Of a DNA stretch of 64,000 nucleotides, positions 1 to 9,409 are shown one piece after another. The notes beneath the pieces are model-generated. The model saw only the letters and a program-made list of their open reading frames with translations. It was not told the DNA's origin and made no database searches. The DNA comes from Triglochin maritima (taxonomy: Eukaryota > Streptophyta > Magnoliopsida > Alismatales > Juncaginaceae), in assembly GCA_963682175.1 (NCBI GenBank), contig OY821777.1, positions 21,162,001 through 21,226,000 of the forward strand. The letters run 5' to 3'. How positions within the stretch are numbered: the stretch's first letter is position 1; every line of letters begins with the position of its first letter. A program made the position numbers and the translations under genes.

Positions 1-760
1 GACATTTCTACAAAATAAATTATATAGGTTTTAATGCCAATTTTATGTTTTAATACATACATACATATATATATCGAATATGATGTAAATACTGCAATTA
101 AAATCTTGCCCGTAAATGCAGTAATCCAAGATCCCATCAATTGTAATATAGACTAGCTAAGGGCTATCGAATACATTACAACATCAAGGTAAGAAAACAT
201 TTTCTAATCACAACCTTTTTGAATTTTAGCAACATTTAGCATATTCAAACTTTTGTGACTCTTGTCGTTTTAATTATGAGGGAATGCGACCTATCCTCGT
301 AAGAAAAACTTTTTCCCAAAACCGAGCGAGGGCTCTAGGTAATGTTAAGAAAACTTATTTTCATTTGATACGAGATACGTTTATCTATTGTATTCATAAC
401 TAAACATACTTGGGGTTCACTAGGGTGAAACACACCTCATATATTTAATTGTGGCACAACAACAGACAACCTTTATATCTCCCACTATTCCCAAAGATAG
501 AGGGAGCTATCTCCCGCTAAGGGCGAACAGAGTATCCCTCGATCAATGGCTGCTAGTGGATGAAATAAGAAGGAAATTTATTCTTAATTTTGTTGGACAA
601 TTTAATTTATCAACATGTGATTTTGAATTTTAGTTTATCATGCATATTAAAATTTATACACATCCTAACATTCACCATTCATCACATGCATAGCAGAAAT
701 TATAAAACAGAAATTAAACATTCACACAATCCATATCGCGTGAGTTTATATGTTCCCTTT

Positions 761-800
761 GATCCTTGATCTTCGATCCCTGATCCTCGATCCTCGATCA
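761..800. repeat. Short degenerate tandem repeat (GATCCTTGATC/GATCCTCGATC)
   Basis: Four to five imperfect copies of a roughly 7-10 base unit built on GATCC(T/C)(T/C)GATC within the internal region of element Q. No function is apparent. Confidence 0.6.
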
Positions 801-1496
801 ATGCTCTATTCGGCGACTTCCTCTTGCACCGGAGATGTAGATTTTACAGAAAAATAAACATGCTCCTCACATTCGATAAAAAACAAACTAGTGCAAGTCC
901 TATGTAAAAACCTCTCACATGCAAATGCAATTCTAAAGATAGAAAATAGAGAATATGACTTTTACATACATAAGCCCCTGTATAATAATAATGACATACA
1001 TTCATAGCTTCTGATTTTGGAACATATAAACTCACAATCCTGCAAAGCAACTCAAGCATCCATGCACGCAATTGCTATAAACTACATAATCTAATTTATC
1101 AATCATCCAGAATTCTCAACAATTCTTTGAAAAATATTTTGAAATCCATTAAAAACATTTTTCATACATCCATAGTTCACAAATTAATTATGAACCGCTG
1201 TTCATCCAATTTCCAATGGAAAGATGAATCGCAGTTTTTCGGTTTTGTTGATTCTCTTACAAAATAATCGTTTATACTTAAAACGAAATTATTGCAAGTT
1301 AGACTTATGTCTAAATCATAATTCTAATAATTATATGTCATGTTTTAAACATTCAAAACATTTAAAATGAATTATTATAAAGAATTATTTCAACAAACAT
1401 TTAAAGACCGAAAAACCGGTAAAACGAATTGTTTAAATCCTAGATGGTAAACTAGATTTGTTTACAGCCATAAATCATGAGAAAATTGAACCCTAA

Positions 1497-1508
1497 GCTC
1501 TGATACCA
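1497..1508 (-). other. Primer binding site, initiator tRNA-Met type
   Basis: The minus strand reads TGGTATCAGAGC, the usual Copia primer site complementary to the 3' end of initiator tRNA-Met. It lies one base from the LTR end. Confidence 0.85.
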
Positions 1509-1509
1509 C

Positions 1510-3631
1510 TGAAGGATTTCATGTTTAATTATACATATATATCTTCGAAATTTTTATGTATAATAAGGATCAATTATAATTTTCTTTGATTTATTTCATG
1601 CATGCATCGGTTTGTTTTAACATCTAGTTTCAAAACTCTATTAAAACAAACAAGGGCTCCGAAATTCATACCTAGAAGTTCTCAAAAACTTCTTGAAGAT
1701 TCGGAGACGTTGGGGATGCTTCTCGCCGCGCCGGATGCCTCCGAGTGTTCACCGAAACCCTAAACAAGGTTGGAGAGAAAGGAGCTAGCCAATCGATCTC
1801 CAAACAAGCTTAGAATCTAGCTACAAACCCCTTCCTTAGCCTCTGAGATTTCTCCTTCCAAAGACTTAGAAAACTAAGAGAATTTTCGTGGGATTTTGTG
1901 GTGAATTAAGAGAGAAAATAATTATTGAATTGTATGTCACAATTAGGGAGAATAAGGACCTATTTATAGGTTCCAATCTTACTCTTAATCATGGCTATTC
2001 TTTAGCCACGTTTTTCTTTACATTTTCTCTCATAAATTAATTCCTTAATGCATTACATGCACCCACAAAACGTTTGACCAAGTTTGGAGCTAATCCAACC
2101 ATCAATCAAATTAATCTCTTAATAATCAAAGGCAGAAAATCGACCGCTGTTCGGTTTACCGAGTCCCACTCGGTTAACCGAATTTGTCACGATCGTTTAA
2201 CCGAGTACGTGACGGATGACCGAATCTTAAGGGGAAAAATTCTCCTTAACCGATCGGACCCATTCACGTGTAAGACCGAGTGCTATTCGGTTAACCGAAA
2301 ATATCGGAACTTGACATTGTTCGGTCGACCGTTTCTGGTTCGGTACACCATACCAAAGCTCCAGGCACTTTGGTCAAGTTCGGTCAATCTATTACGATTA
2401 TCCGTTCCACGTCCGGTTGACCGATCCATAGATCCTTCGGTCGACCGAACCTCAACGGATTACCGAACTTCTACCCGATTTTGCCTATTTCAAATTTTGG
2501 ATTTATTTCCAACAAAATTTGAACTTAAGGGGGTTTTAGCAAATTCACAACTTATGCAATGTATTATCCCATGCAACAATAAATTATTGCACCCCATAAT
2601 ATATGCATCTCATGTGAATTTATCATGACTCTAATTATGTTTATATACAACATAATTGATTTTATTTGTTCACCACATGTGTCATATTTTCTATGAGAAA
2701 CCCGACACATCATATGAACCAAAATCAAGCTTCTTGTTTCACGGTTTTTGCGGTGTGACCTATGGGAGGATCTAAACTAAGTTGGCAGTGATATTAAGAG
2801 CTTAATATCACAAGCTATAAGCGGTATCTAGCTACACATTATAGCTCCCAATTAGTTAGATGTCTTAATTCCACTCGAACCAAAACCCGATCCATTTAGT
2901 GATGGAGTGCACCACTTGTGTCCGTCCCTTGCCTCATGATATTAAGAATACACATAAAGTAGTATTGTGTCATCTTTGTATTAGTATTCATTTCTTGATC
3001 TCTTTAAGCTAGTTATAAATATGTGACTTAACTCAAATCACATTGTGCACATTATAACCTTGCTTTATCAAGGGACCCACTAATATCATCACTCAATTAA
3101 GAGGGGCAATGATAATCTTTTGACTAACTATCTTCTCCAACAAAAGTTGTACTTAACCAACTAATGCCTTTACACTACACTCATCGATAGCTCAAGACAC
3201 TAGTCTAATTAAGAACTCCTTAAGTGATTAGATATAAGTTTCATATCAAAGGACCAAAGACACAGTAAAATATTAATGACACAGAAACACATTTCTATAA
3301 TATTTTACTTATTAGGTCTATTCAGTATACAAAAGTAATATTTTCCTCTTTTGCATACCCGTGTTGTCACTCACTTGTAGAGCTACAATGATCTATGACC
3401 AACACGACAATCTTAACTCGGTAATTAATGTTCCATGTTAATTACCATGATTGCGAATATCTTTTGTTTTATGTAAACCAATATCTTTTAGAGCTCTACG
3501 GTTAAGGACCAAGAGCCTCTTCCTTAACACTTCCAAAAGACGAATAACATAAACAAGGAACAAAATGATTTCTCATTCAATTCATAATAATTGACATTTA
3601 AAAGTAAAACTTTTAGAACACATTCCCTTCA
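1510..3631 (-). repeat. 5' LTR of family Q, about 2.1 kb
   Basis: On the minus strand it begins TGAAGGGAATGTG and ends ...AAATCCTTCA, one base before the primer site. It aligns end to end with the plus-strand copy at 23880-25995, which fixes both ends. A TATA box (CCTATAAATA on the minus strand) is at 1961-1970. The stretch 2140-2480 is packed with palindromes of the type CGGTTAACCG and CGGTCGACCG, which also create a chance 184-codon frame at 2074-2628. Confidence 0.85.
1961..1970 (-). promoter_or_regulatory. TATA box in the family Q LTR
   Basis: CCTATAAATA on the minus strand, conserved as CTATAAATAG at 25531-25540 in the solo LTR of the same family. It marks the likely U3/R region. Confidence 0.6.
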
Positions 3632-4839
3632 CGTAATTCATCATCCATGGCTTTGACCCAATTTTGGTTGTTTATAGCCTCATGATAATGTGTTGGTTCT
3701 TTATTTGTGTCTATTGTTCCTAGGAAGGCTTGATGTTTTTGTGAGATTTGTTGGTATGATAGAAAGTTTTGGATAGGGTATGTGGTGTGTGAGAGATAAT
3801 AATCATTGAATCTGCTAGGAGGGTGGATGGGCGCGTAGATCTTCTTGGAGGTTCTTCTCCCCTTGGATTTTCTCTTCCTTCATCTCTTCTTTCGTTTTCT
3901 CCTCCGTTTTCTTCTCCCTCGCTTTCATTTCCTCCTCCGTCTTCGTTTCCTCCTCCATTTTCGTTTCCTCCTCCTTCTGGGATTGCTGGTGGTGTTGTGG
4001 GTAGAAGGTTATTGTAGGTGATGTGAGGTACTGGGATAGCGGAAGCATTTTTAGGATTGGGATTTGTGAAAAAGGGGGCTTCTTCGAAGAAGGTAACATC
4101 TCTTGAGACATAGGTTTTTTTATTTTCTGGGTCATAGCATTTGTAACCTTTTTTCCTAAAGGAATATCCCAAGAAAATACACTTGATGGAGTTGTGATCA
4201 AGTTTATCTTCCCGTTTTTTGTGGACAAAACAGGTACAACCAAAAACTCTAAGATGGTTGATATTAATTTCTCTATTATACAAGATTTCTAACGGTTTTC
4301 TATTGTTTGTAGTGGGACTAGGAAGTCGGTTGATAATATAAGTAGCAGCAAGAATTGCATCGGACCAAAAAAATTTAGGAACATTAGTTTGAAAAAGAAG
4401 AGAGCGAGTGACATTTAATAGATGTCGGTTTTTTCTTTCTGCAATCCCATTTTGTTGTGGTGTATTAACACAAGAGGTTTGGTGAAAGATACCTTTTTGT
4501 CGTAAAAGATTTTGAAATAGGTTGCTCATATATTCAGAGTCGTTATCAGATCTAAAATATCTAATTTTTGCGTCAAACATGTTTTCAATAAAACGGAGGA
4601 ATTCGCAAAAAACAGAGTAAGCATCAGATTTGTTTTTTAACAGATAAACCCAGGTTGCTCGTGAAAAATCGTCAATAAAACTAATAAAATACCGAAAACC
4701 GTTGTAAGATTCAACAGGAGCTGGTCCCCAAATATCAGAATGTATTAATTCGAAAGGCATAAGAGTTTTGGTGCTAGAATTTTGAAAAGGTAAGCGAGTT
4801 TGTTTAGCAAAACGACATATATCACATAATAATTCATTT
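3632..4839 (-). pseudogene. Copia integrase core and start of reverse transcriptase
   Basis: The integrase catalytic core follows the zinc-binding residues. First Asp lies in LIHSDIWGP, second Asp in YFRSDNDSEY (usual form RSDNGGEY) and the Glu in QNGIAERKNRHLL, followed by the PLEILY...HLRVFGC and KCIFLGYS motifs of Copia integrase C-termini. A low-complexity GGGNENGGGNEDGGG linker is at about 3900-3975. Near 3725-3790 the frame changes, and EPTHYHEAINNQNWVKAMDDE (plus about 3635-3700) is the conserved start of Copia reverse transcriptase. The catalytic part of reverse transcriptase is absent because element Q interrupts it at 3631. Confidence 0.9.
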
Positions 4840-4860
4840 CTAAAGGAGGGTAAAAAAACA

Positions 4861-5822
4861 TCTTAATATACTTGATGATGGGTGACCCATCCTTTTGTGC
4901 CAGAGAATATGGTTGTTTAGGGTATGGGTATGAAGTGCTTTTTCGTCTGTTTCTAGAACATAAAGACCATTCGTGAGGATGCCCTTACCAATCATCCTCC
5001 CTGAGATACGATCCTGAAAAACAACATTATTAGGAGCAAATATAACATCACAATTGAGATTTCTGGTGATTTTGGCTACAGATATAAGATTAGTATCTAG
5101 ATTAGGGACATATAAAACATCATTTAGGGTGTTGTTAAGTAAGTTGATTTTCCCGATTCCTTTAATTGGTATCTTGTTTCCATTTGCTACTGTTACAAAT
5201 TTATTTACTAAACTTAGATTTTTAATATTACTAAGTATTGTTGGATCTCCAGTCATGTGGTCGGTGGCTCCGGTATCGATTATCCACGATTTGTTATTGA
5301 ATTTAGTTGTTAAACCAGAGAAAACAGTAAAATCCGAAAAATTTAATTTACCTGAGGAATTACCAGTTGCATTAAGGTTGTTTTGCAAAAGGTCATTAAG
5401 CTGGCCCACCAGACTTTTTAAGTGAAGTGGGTTAATGGTAGAATCCGGATTACCATTACCAGATCCGAATGGGCTGGATCCGACCGAAGTTATATCCGAT
5501 CGGGTCGGGTTGGAAGATCCGACATGTTGCTGAGTATAAAACGCGGAGTTATCCGCATAACCGGTAGGGTTTTGTGTTTTTTCTTTGTGTCGGTTGCTAT
5601 TCCGGAGCATGCGTGTGTTGTGGTCGCAGCCTCCGAGCAGGCTGGTGTTGCAGTCGCCGCCTCCGAGCAGGCTTGTGTTGCCACCGTCGACTCCTTCCAC
5701 CAAGTTGGCTTTTGTATTTCTCTCGTTTCTTTGTGGTCTGAGATGGGGAAAGAGGAACCAACACTGATTTCTGTTGTGTCCTTTCTTTTTACAGTTGTCG
5801 CAGTGTTCGGTGTTTTTGTTTC
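4861..5822 (-). pseudogene. Copia nucleocapsid, protease and GAG-pre-integrase region
   Basis: Continues the polyprotein in the frame shifted relative to gag. It opens with a CCHC zinc knuckle, CDNCKKKGHNRNQC (plus 5761-5802), which binds RNA. A linker follows with repeated NTSLLGG units (about 5620-5700). The aspartic protease active site is WIIDTGATDHMTG (about 5250-5290). The GAG-pre-integrase/zinc-binding part has WHKRMGHPSSSIL (about 4880-4915). The frame breaks again near 4852-4859 at a run of A (minus strand), just before the CDICRFAKQTR half of the zinc-binding domain. Confidence 0.85.
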
Positions 5823-6539
5823 CTAACCTTTTTTTACTCCTCCCTGAGCCTGGTTCCGACCGGCGATGAAGGCTTGGTTGTCCGCGTTGTTGTTCTGATT
5901 TTTCATCGTGTTTCTCCGCGTTTCTTCCCGCTGAATGAGGCTTGTGATGTGTGGAAGACTGGGGAGATCCGTCGCCATGAGTAATTGAGACCGAATAGTC
6001 TCGTAGCTCGGATCTAAACCCACCAGAAACTGGTAGATTTGATTTTGCTCTTGCCGATTTTGGATGATTTTTGGGTCTGTGGTAGGTGGTTCGTATATTC
6101 TGAGCTCATCCCACCTTCTTCTGAGGGTACCGAGGTACTCGGTGATTGAAGTCCCGTGTTGTTGTGTTTGTGCGATTTCTTGCTTGATCTTGAAGATGTG
6201 CGTGAAATTTTCTGCCTTTCCGTAGTGGTCTCGAACAGAGTCCCACAGATCTTTTGCACTGTCTTTATATATGAAGATTTCGGCGATGTTTGCATGCATG
6301 GAGGCAATGAGCCACGACATCACTTGGTGATCCGAGGTTTGCCACTCCTCTTGCATTTTCTCGTTCGCGTCTTCTTCTGGTTTTGGGATTTTCCCGGTGA
6401 TGTGGCCAAGCTTCCCTCTGCCGCTGAGGGATAGCGTGACCGCGCGAGACCAGGATAAATAGTTGGTCTCGTTCAGAGGTGTTGTGACGAGGCGATGAGG
6501 ATTCATCACTCCGGTTTGATTTCCGTTGCCGTCCGACAT
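5823..6539 (-). pseudogene. Copia gag (capsid region), ends at a homopolymer frame break
   Basis: Encodes the particle-forming Gag polyprotein. Read from the ATG at 6539 (MSDGNGNQ...) it is 238 residues; an upstream in-frame ATG at 6599 is possible but would lie close to the primer site. Recognisable Copia-type gag features are LNETNYLSWSRAVTLSL near residue 20, the DSAKDLWDSVRDHY motif and the IYQFLVGLDPSYETIRSQ motif. The frame stops at TAG 5823-5825 immediately after a run of seven A (minus strand; T at 5829-5835). The zinc knuckle continues in the -1 frame directly afterwards. Most Copia elements have one long frame, so a one-base change in the A run is the simplest reading. Confidence 0.85.
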
Positions 6540-6661
6540 TCTTTTTTTTGTTGTTCTCTTCCTCCTTGGGTTAGGATGTGGGTGTGCGGTGACCTTCAAC
6601 CCCCTTGGATGAGGTGAGACCTATGATGAGATGTGGGAAGATCTGAGGCGTATGGATCAGC

Positions 6662-6673
6662 GCTCTGATACCA
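6662..6673 (-). other. Primer binding site of Copia element R, initiator tRNA-Met type
   Basis: TGGTATCAGAGC on the minus strand, nine bases from the LTR end, a typical Copia arrangement. Confidence 0.85.
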
Positions 6674-6682
6674 TATTAAACT

Positions 6683-6848
6683 TGTGACGATGATGAATTT
6701 GGGAGGAAGAAGAGAAAGAGTGTATATTTTGTTGTATTTGATTGTTTGAGTACATGAGTATTTATACAGAGATTTGTAGCCGTTTGGCTTTATTTATTGT
6801 TTTCCTGGGAGACTACAATTGTTGTCTTGGGTATGCTAATCGGGTGCA
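6683..6848 (-). repeat. 5' LTR of Copia element R
   Basis: In plus orientation it runs from TGTGACGATG to ...ATCGGGTGCA, so on the minus strand it begins TGCACCCG and ends CGTCACA. A minus-strand TATAAATA box lies at 6759-6766. The end next to the primer site is firm because the spacer AGTTTAATA plus TGGTATCAGAGC follows it. The outer end at 6848 is chosen by the TG...CA rule only, since no second copy is present for comparison. Confidence 0.65.
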
Positions 6849-7239
6849 TTGGTAAGCTTCTACCTTAAATTGTCTTCAACGGTCTTCTTCTTTTAACATT
6901 CTTCTTCTCCTCCCCCTCCTTCTCCGCTCGATCCTCGATTCCAACGTCTGGATTGCTGCCGATTCCGTCTCGGTTCGCGGGATTTGGTGAGCTTTCCGGT
7001 GAACTCGAGGAATGTGGCTTTCGTTGTTGTTTTTGAGGCGTTTGTGCTGTGAAATGGTCCAAATGGAGTTCGATTTTGAAATGGTCCAAAGGTTGTGGTT
7101 CTAGTGTAGGCATATTTGCAAAAGATTTACAAGTTATGACTTCTCAGTTTCACGTTTTATCTGTAACATATACAAGTGTTGCATTGTCTTTTGATGAAAA
7201 TAATATGATACGGTGATGTAATCATTTGTGTGAATGCAG
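6849..7239. other. Unassigned host sequence, 5' flank or intron of the BAP31-like fragment
   Basis: No element or confident gene is recognised. The minus strand has an 82-codon frame rich in basic and serine residues (6865-7113) without a known domain, probably chance. The last 100 bases are T-rich and end in TGTGTGAATGCAG, a plausible splice acceptor for the next exon. Confidence 0.4.
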
Positions 7240-7480
7240 GGTACTCTTTATTCCTCTTGGTGATCATTGATCGGATCCACCATTTCGTTTGAGAGATCCG
7301 CCAAATGAAAAAGAATGTTGAGGCCACCGCAAAACAGAACAAGACTTTGGAAGAAGCCAAAGGTGGGGGTTCAGAGGAGATCAAAGCAAAGGACATAGAA
7401 ATTGCAAGTTTAAATGTAAAAATCGCACAGCTAAAGTCACATTATGCGACCAAATCACCTAAAGATGTGAAGAAGGAATC
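7240..7480 (+). pseudogene. Exon of a BAP31-like ER membrane protein with an in-frame stop
   Basis: After an acceptor (GCAG, ending 7239) the frame reads GYSLFLLVIIDRIHHFV, then TGA, then EIRQMKKNVEATAKQNKTLE and a Lys/Glu-rich stretch. This matches the end of the membrane domain and the start of the coiled coil in plant B-cell receptor-associated protein 31-like proteins (typically ...LFLALMIDRLHHYIREL...). BAP31 family proteins sit in the ER membrane and act in sorting and quality control of membrane proteins. The TGA (7290-7292) stands where the family has Arg, and CGA to TGA is a common methyl-CpG decay. GTAAGG at 7481 is a plausible donor. I see no upstream exon, so this is most likely a gene fragment or decayed copy. 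Confidence 0.7.
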
Positions 7481-8164
7481 GTAAGGTTTTCTTGTTTCGT
7501 TCTTATGCTCTATCACCAACATTTATGTTCTTGTGAACAAGCAAAAAAACCCGACTTACATATACAAAACTTTTATGTTCGGAAACATGATGCTTGGAAA
7601 TGTCTTTTACATGAGTTGTTTTTCCTGTTCAGTATTGATCGTATCGTTTCTTTTCTTCTGTAAAAATAAGGGTTATTCCTTTGATTTCAGGTAATGAGTT
7701 CAGTTGTCTTTGAATCCCTCTTTGTTTTTGTTGATTGATGAAGAGTTTAACGTGGCATATTTTGATTCCATTTTCAGCTTCACTTGAATCTTACTCGAAT
7801 GGCTGTTACAATTTGATTGCTAATAAGAACATGAATACCACCAAAGGTGAAATAAACAGGTAATTAGTAGCTATTTGGTTTAGCTTGTGTTCATAATACT
7901 AAAGTGGTTGACCTTTTTACTAGTTGTAATCTTAATAATCTTAATTATAATTGACGTTCATAACTACCGTCTTGATCAGAAATAGGAAATCTGACTTTGT
8001 AAGGCCTGACTTTATATTATATATTACTCATCTTAATTTAACATCCAAATATGCGAAAGAGACTGTTCGAATTCAATTTTTGGTCACGATTGTGAATGTT
8101 ATTGTAATTGTGTTTGTGATAAAATTCGTGTTTGTGAATGCGTTTACTGCAGGAAACATTATTA
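7481..8164. other. AT-rich intron-like sequence downstream of the BAP31-like exon
   Basis: Mostly unassigned. A possible further exon lies at 7778-7859, bounded by TTTTCAG and a GTAATT donor and open in the frame reading SLESYSNGCYNLIANKNMN. It weakly resembles the later coiled-coil segment of BAP31-like proteins, but the match is too short to be sure. Nothing else is recognised up to the foldback repeat. Confidence 0.3.
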
Positions 8165-8605
8165 GAGCAATTACATTTTTTTTGTAAAACAACAAGATAC
8201 TACGCCGATTTTTGGAAAACCGACGTAAAATATGTAAGATATTACGTTGGTTTACCAAAAACTAACGTGAAAGCATCAGATTTCACATCGGTTTTCCAAA
8301 AATCGAGATAATATCTTGTATATTTTACGTCGGTTTTCCAAAAATCGACGTAGTATCTCGCTGTATTATTATGTGAAATATCCAGGATTACACGTCGGCT
8401 CTAGGAAAACTGACGTGAAATATGCATATTTCAGTCGATTTTCCTAGATCCCACGTGTATTCTTGAATATTTCTCGTCGGTTTTCCAACCGACGTGGTAT
8501 CATCTTCACTATTACGTCGCTTGATTACGACGTCGGTAAATTTAAACAATAAAACCAATGTGATATGGTCAAAAAACCCAACGTAAAACCCTTATTTTAC
8601 AACAG
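8165..8605. mobile_element. Foldback/MITE or CACTA subterminal repeat block
   Basis: A cluster of repeats built on ACGTCGGTTTTCC and its complement, arranged as successive hairpins: 50-bp arms 8195-8244 and 8309-8358; a second pair spanning 8375-8473 centred on GAAATATGCATATTTC; and a perfect short hairpin CGTCGGTT/AACCGACG at 8475-8494. The ends share TTGTAAAA in inverted orientation (about 8182 and 8598). Such motifs are typical of subterminal repeats in plant En/Spm (CACTA) elements and derived MITEs. No transposase and no CACTA terminus is visible. Confidence 0.65.
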
Positions 8606-9192
8606 TACAAGTCAAGCGAAACTCTATAGTTCTCTAGTATGGCTGATAAAAAAAGGTCACTTCTCTCGCTTTATGTCTATCTCTTGCTGAGAAAATATTT
8701 CAAGAGAATCTTCAAACAACTACAAAGTAAAGAAACCAATTTATTAACAAATAAATTGTGCCAGAAAACATATATAATGCAAATATAATATCAATATCAA
8801 AATTTACCAATCTTAAATCTCCCGATGTCGCTCTCTTATCAACAAGTTGGTGAATATACCTCAGTATATACTAACCACATTCAGAACATTTCCAACTTTT
8901 TTAAGGTATTACAATTACGATATCATGTAATTAGCAAAATAACGAAATTAATGCAAGGTATAATACATATTATCAAAACAAATGTTACTGAATCATCTTA
9001 CCTTCATGTCACGCCTAGTTACTTTCCCTTTTGTTGCAGACCTTCGAACACCTGAGTATTTACAGACCTTAACGACCCTACCAAAATATGTAAAGATTCG
9101 AAAATAGATGTAAACAATCAATAACAATAAATTAACTTAGAATATGAACGAAATTATTCTAAATAACTTATAGTTGAATAATGTTCATTAAA
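8606..9192. other. Unassigned AT-rich sequence
   Basis: No gene, RNA or repeat recognised. Its last bases are the left flank of the LINE. Confidence 0.4.
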
Positions 9193-9409
9193 TCTTCCCT
9201 GAGTTTTTTTTGCAAAGCAAAAAGGGAGGCTTAGCCTCTAATTCAATTAATCTAAAAAGTTGTTTACAACCTACAAAATTTTAGGATAAGTCCGTAGGTG
9301 TATGACATATGCATAACCGGCCTCTACACAACATTCTACGTATTACATCATTATATGCGTTGTAGTTAAAGGAACATTTACATCCTCATTTCTAAAGCAT
9401 CAAGCTGAG

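Larger units (their letters stand above)
1..3631 (-). mobile_element. 5' portion of a Copia-type LTR retrotransposon (family Q), cut by the window edge
   Basis: A minus-strand element whose 5' LTR (1510-3631) is followed by an initiator-Met tRNA primer site and about 1.5 kb of internal sequence running off the left edge. The internal part (1-1496) is AT-rich; I see no gag in any frame, only short chance ORFs, so this may be a long leader or a non-coding derivative. The element is inserted in the reverse transcriptase region of the Copia element to its right. The expected 5-bp target duplication on this side is CGTAA (3632-3636); the partner lies outside the window. The same LTR family recurs as a solo LTR at 23880-25995. 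Confidence 0.75.
3632..6848 (-). mobile_element. Copia retrotransposon R with a short (about 166 bp) LTR, 3' end lost or displaced
   Basis: Minus-strand order from the right: LTR (6683-6848), tRNA-Met primer site (6662-6673), gag, zinc knuckle, protease, integrase and the first residues of reverse transcriptase. This order (protease-integrase-reverse transcriptase) defines Ty1/copia. The coding region is broken by at least three frame changes, and the element stops at 3632 where element Q is inserted; its remainder would lie left of the window. Confidence 0.9.

Noticed and set aside
451..633. 60-codon ORF near the left edge
   Set aside because: No similarity recognised, wrong strand for the surrounding element, likely chance.
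2074..2628. 184-codon plus-strand ORF in the family Q LTR
   Set aside because: It is rich in residues produced by repeated CGGTTAACCG palindromes, has no domain, and is not conserved in the second LTR copy at 23880-25995.
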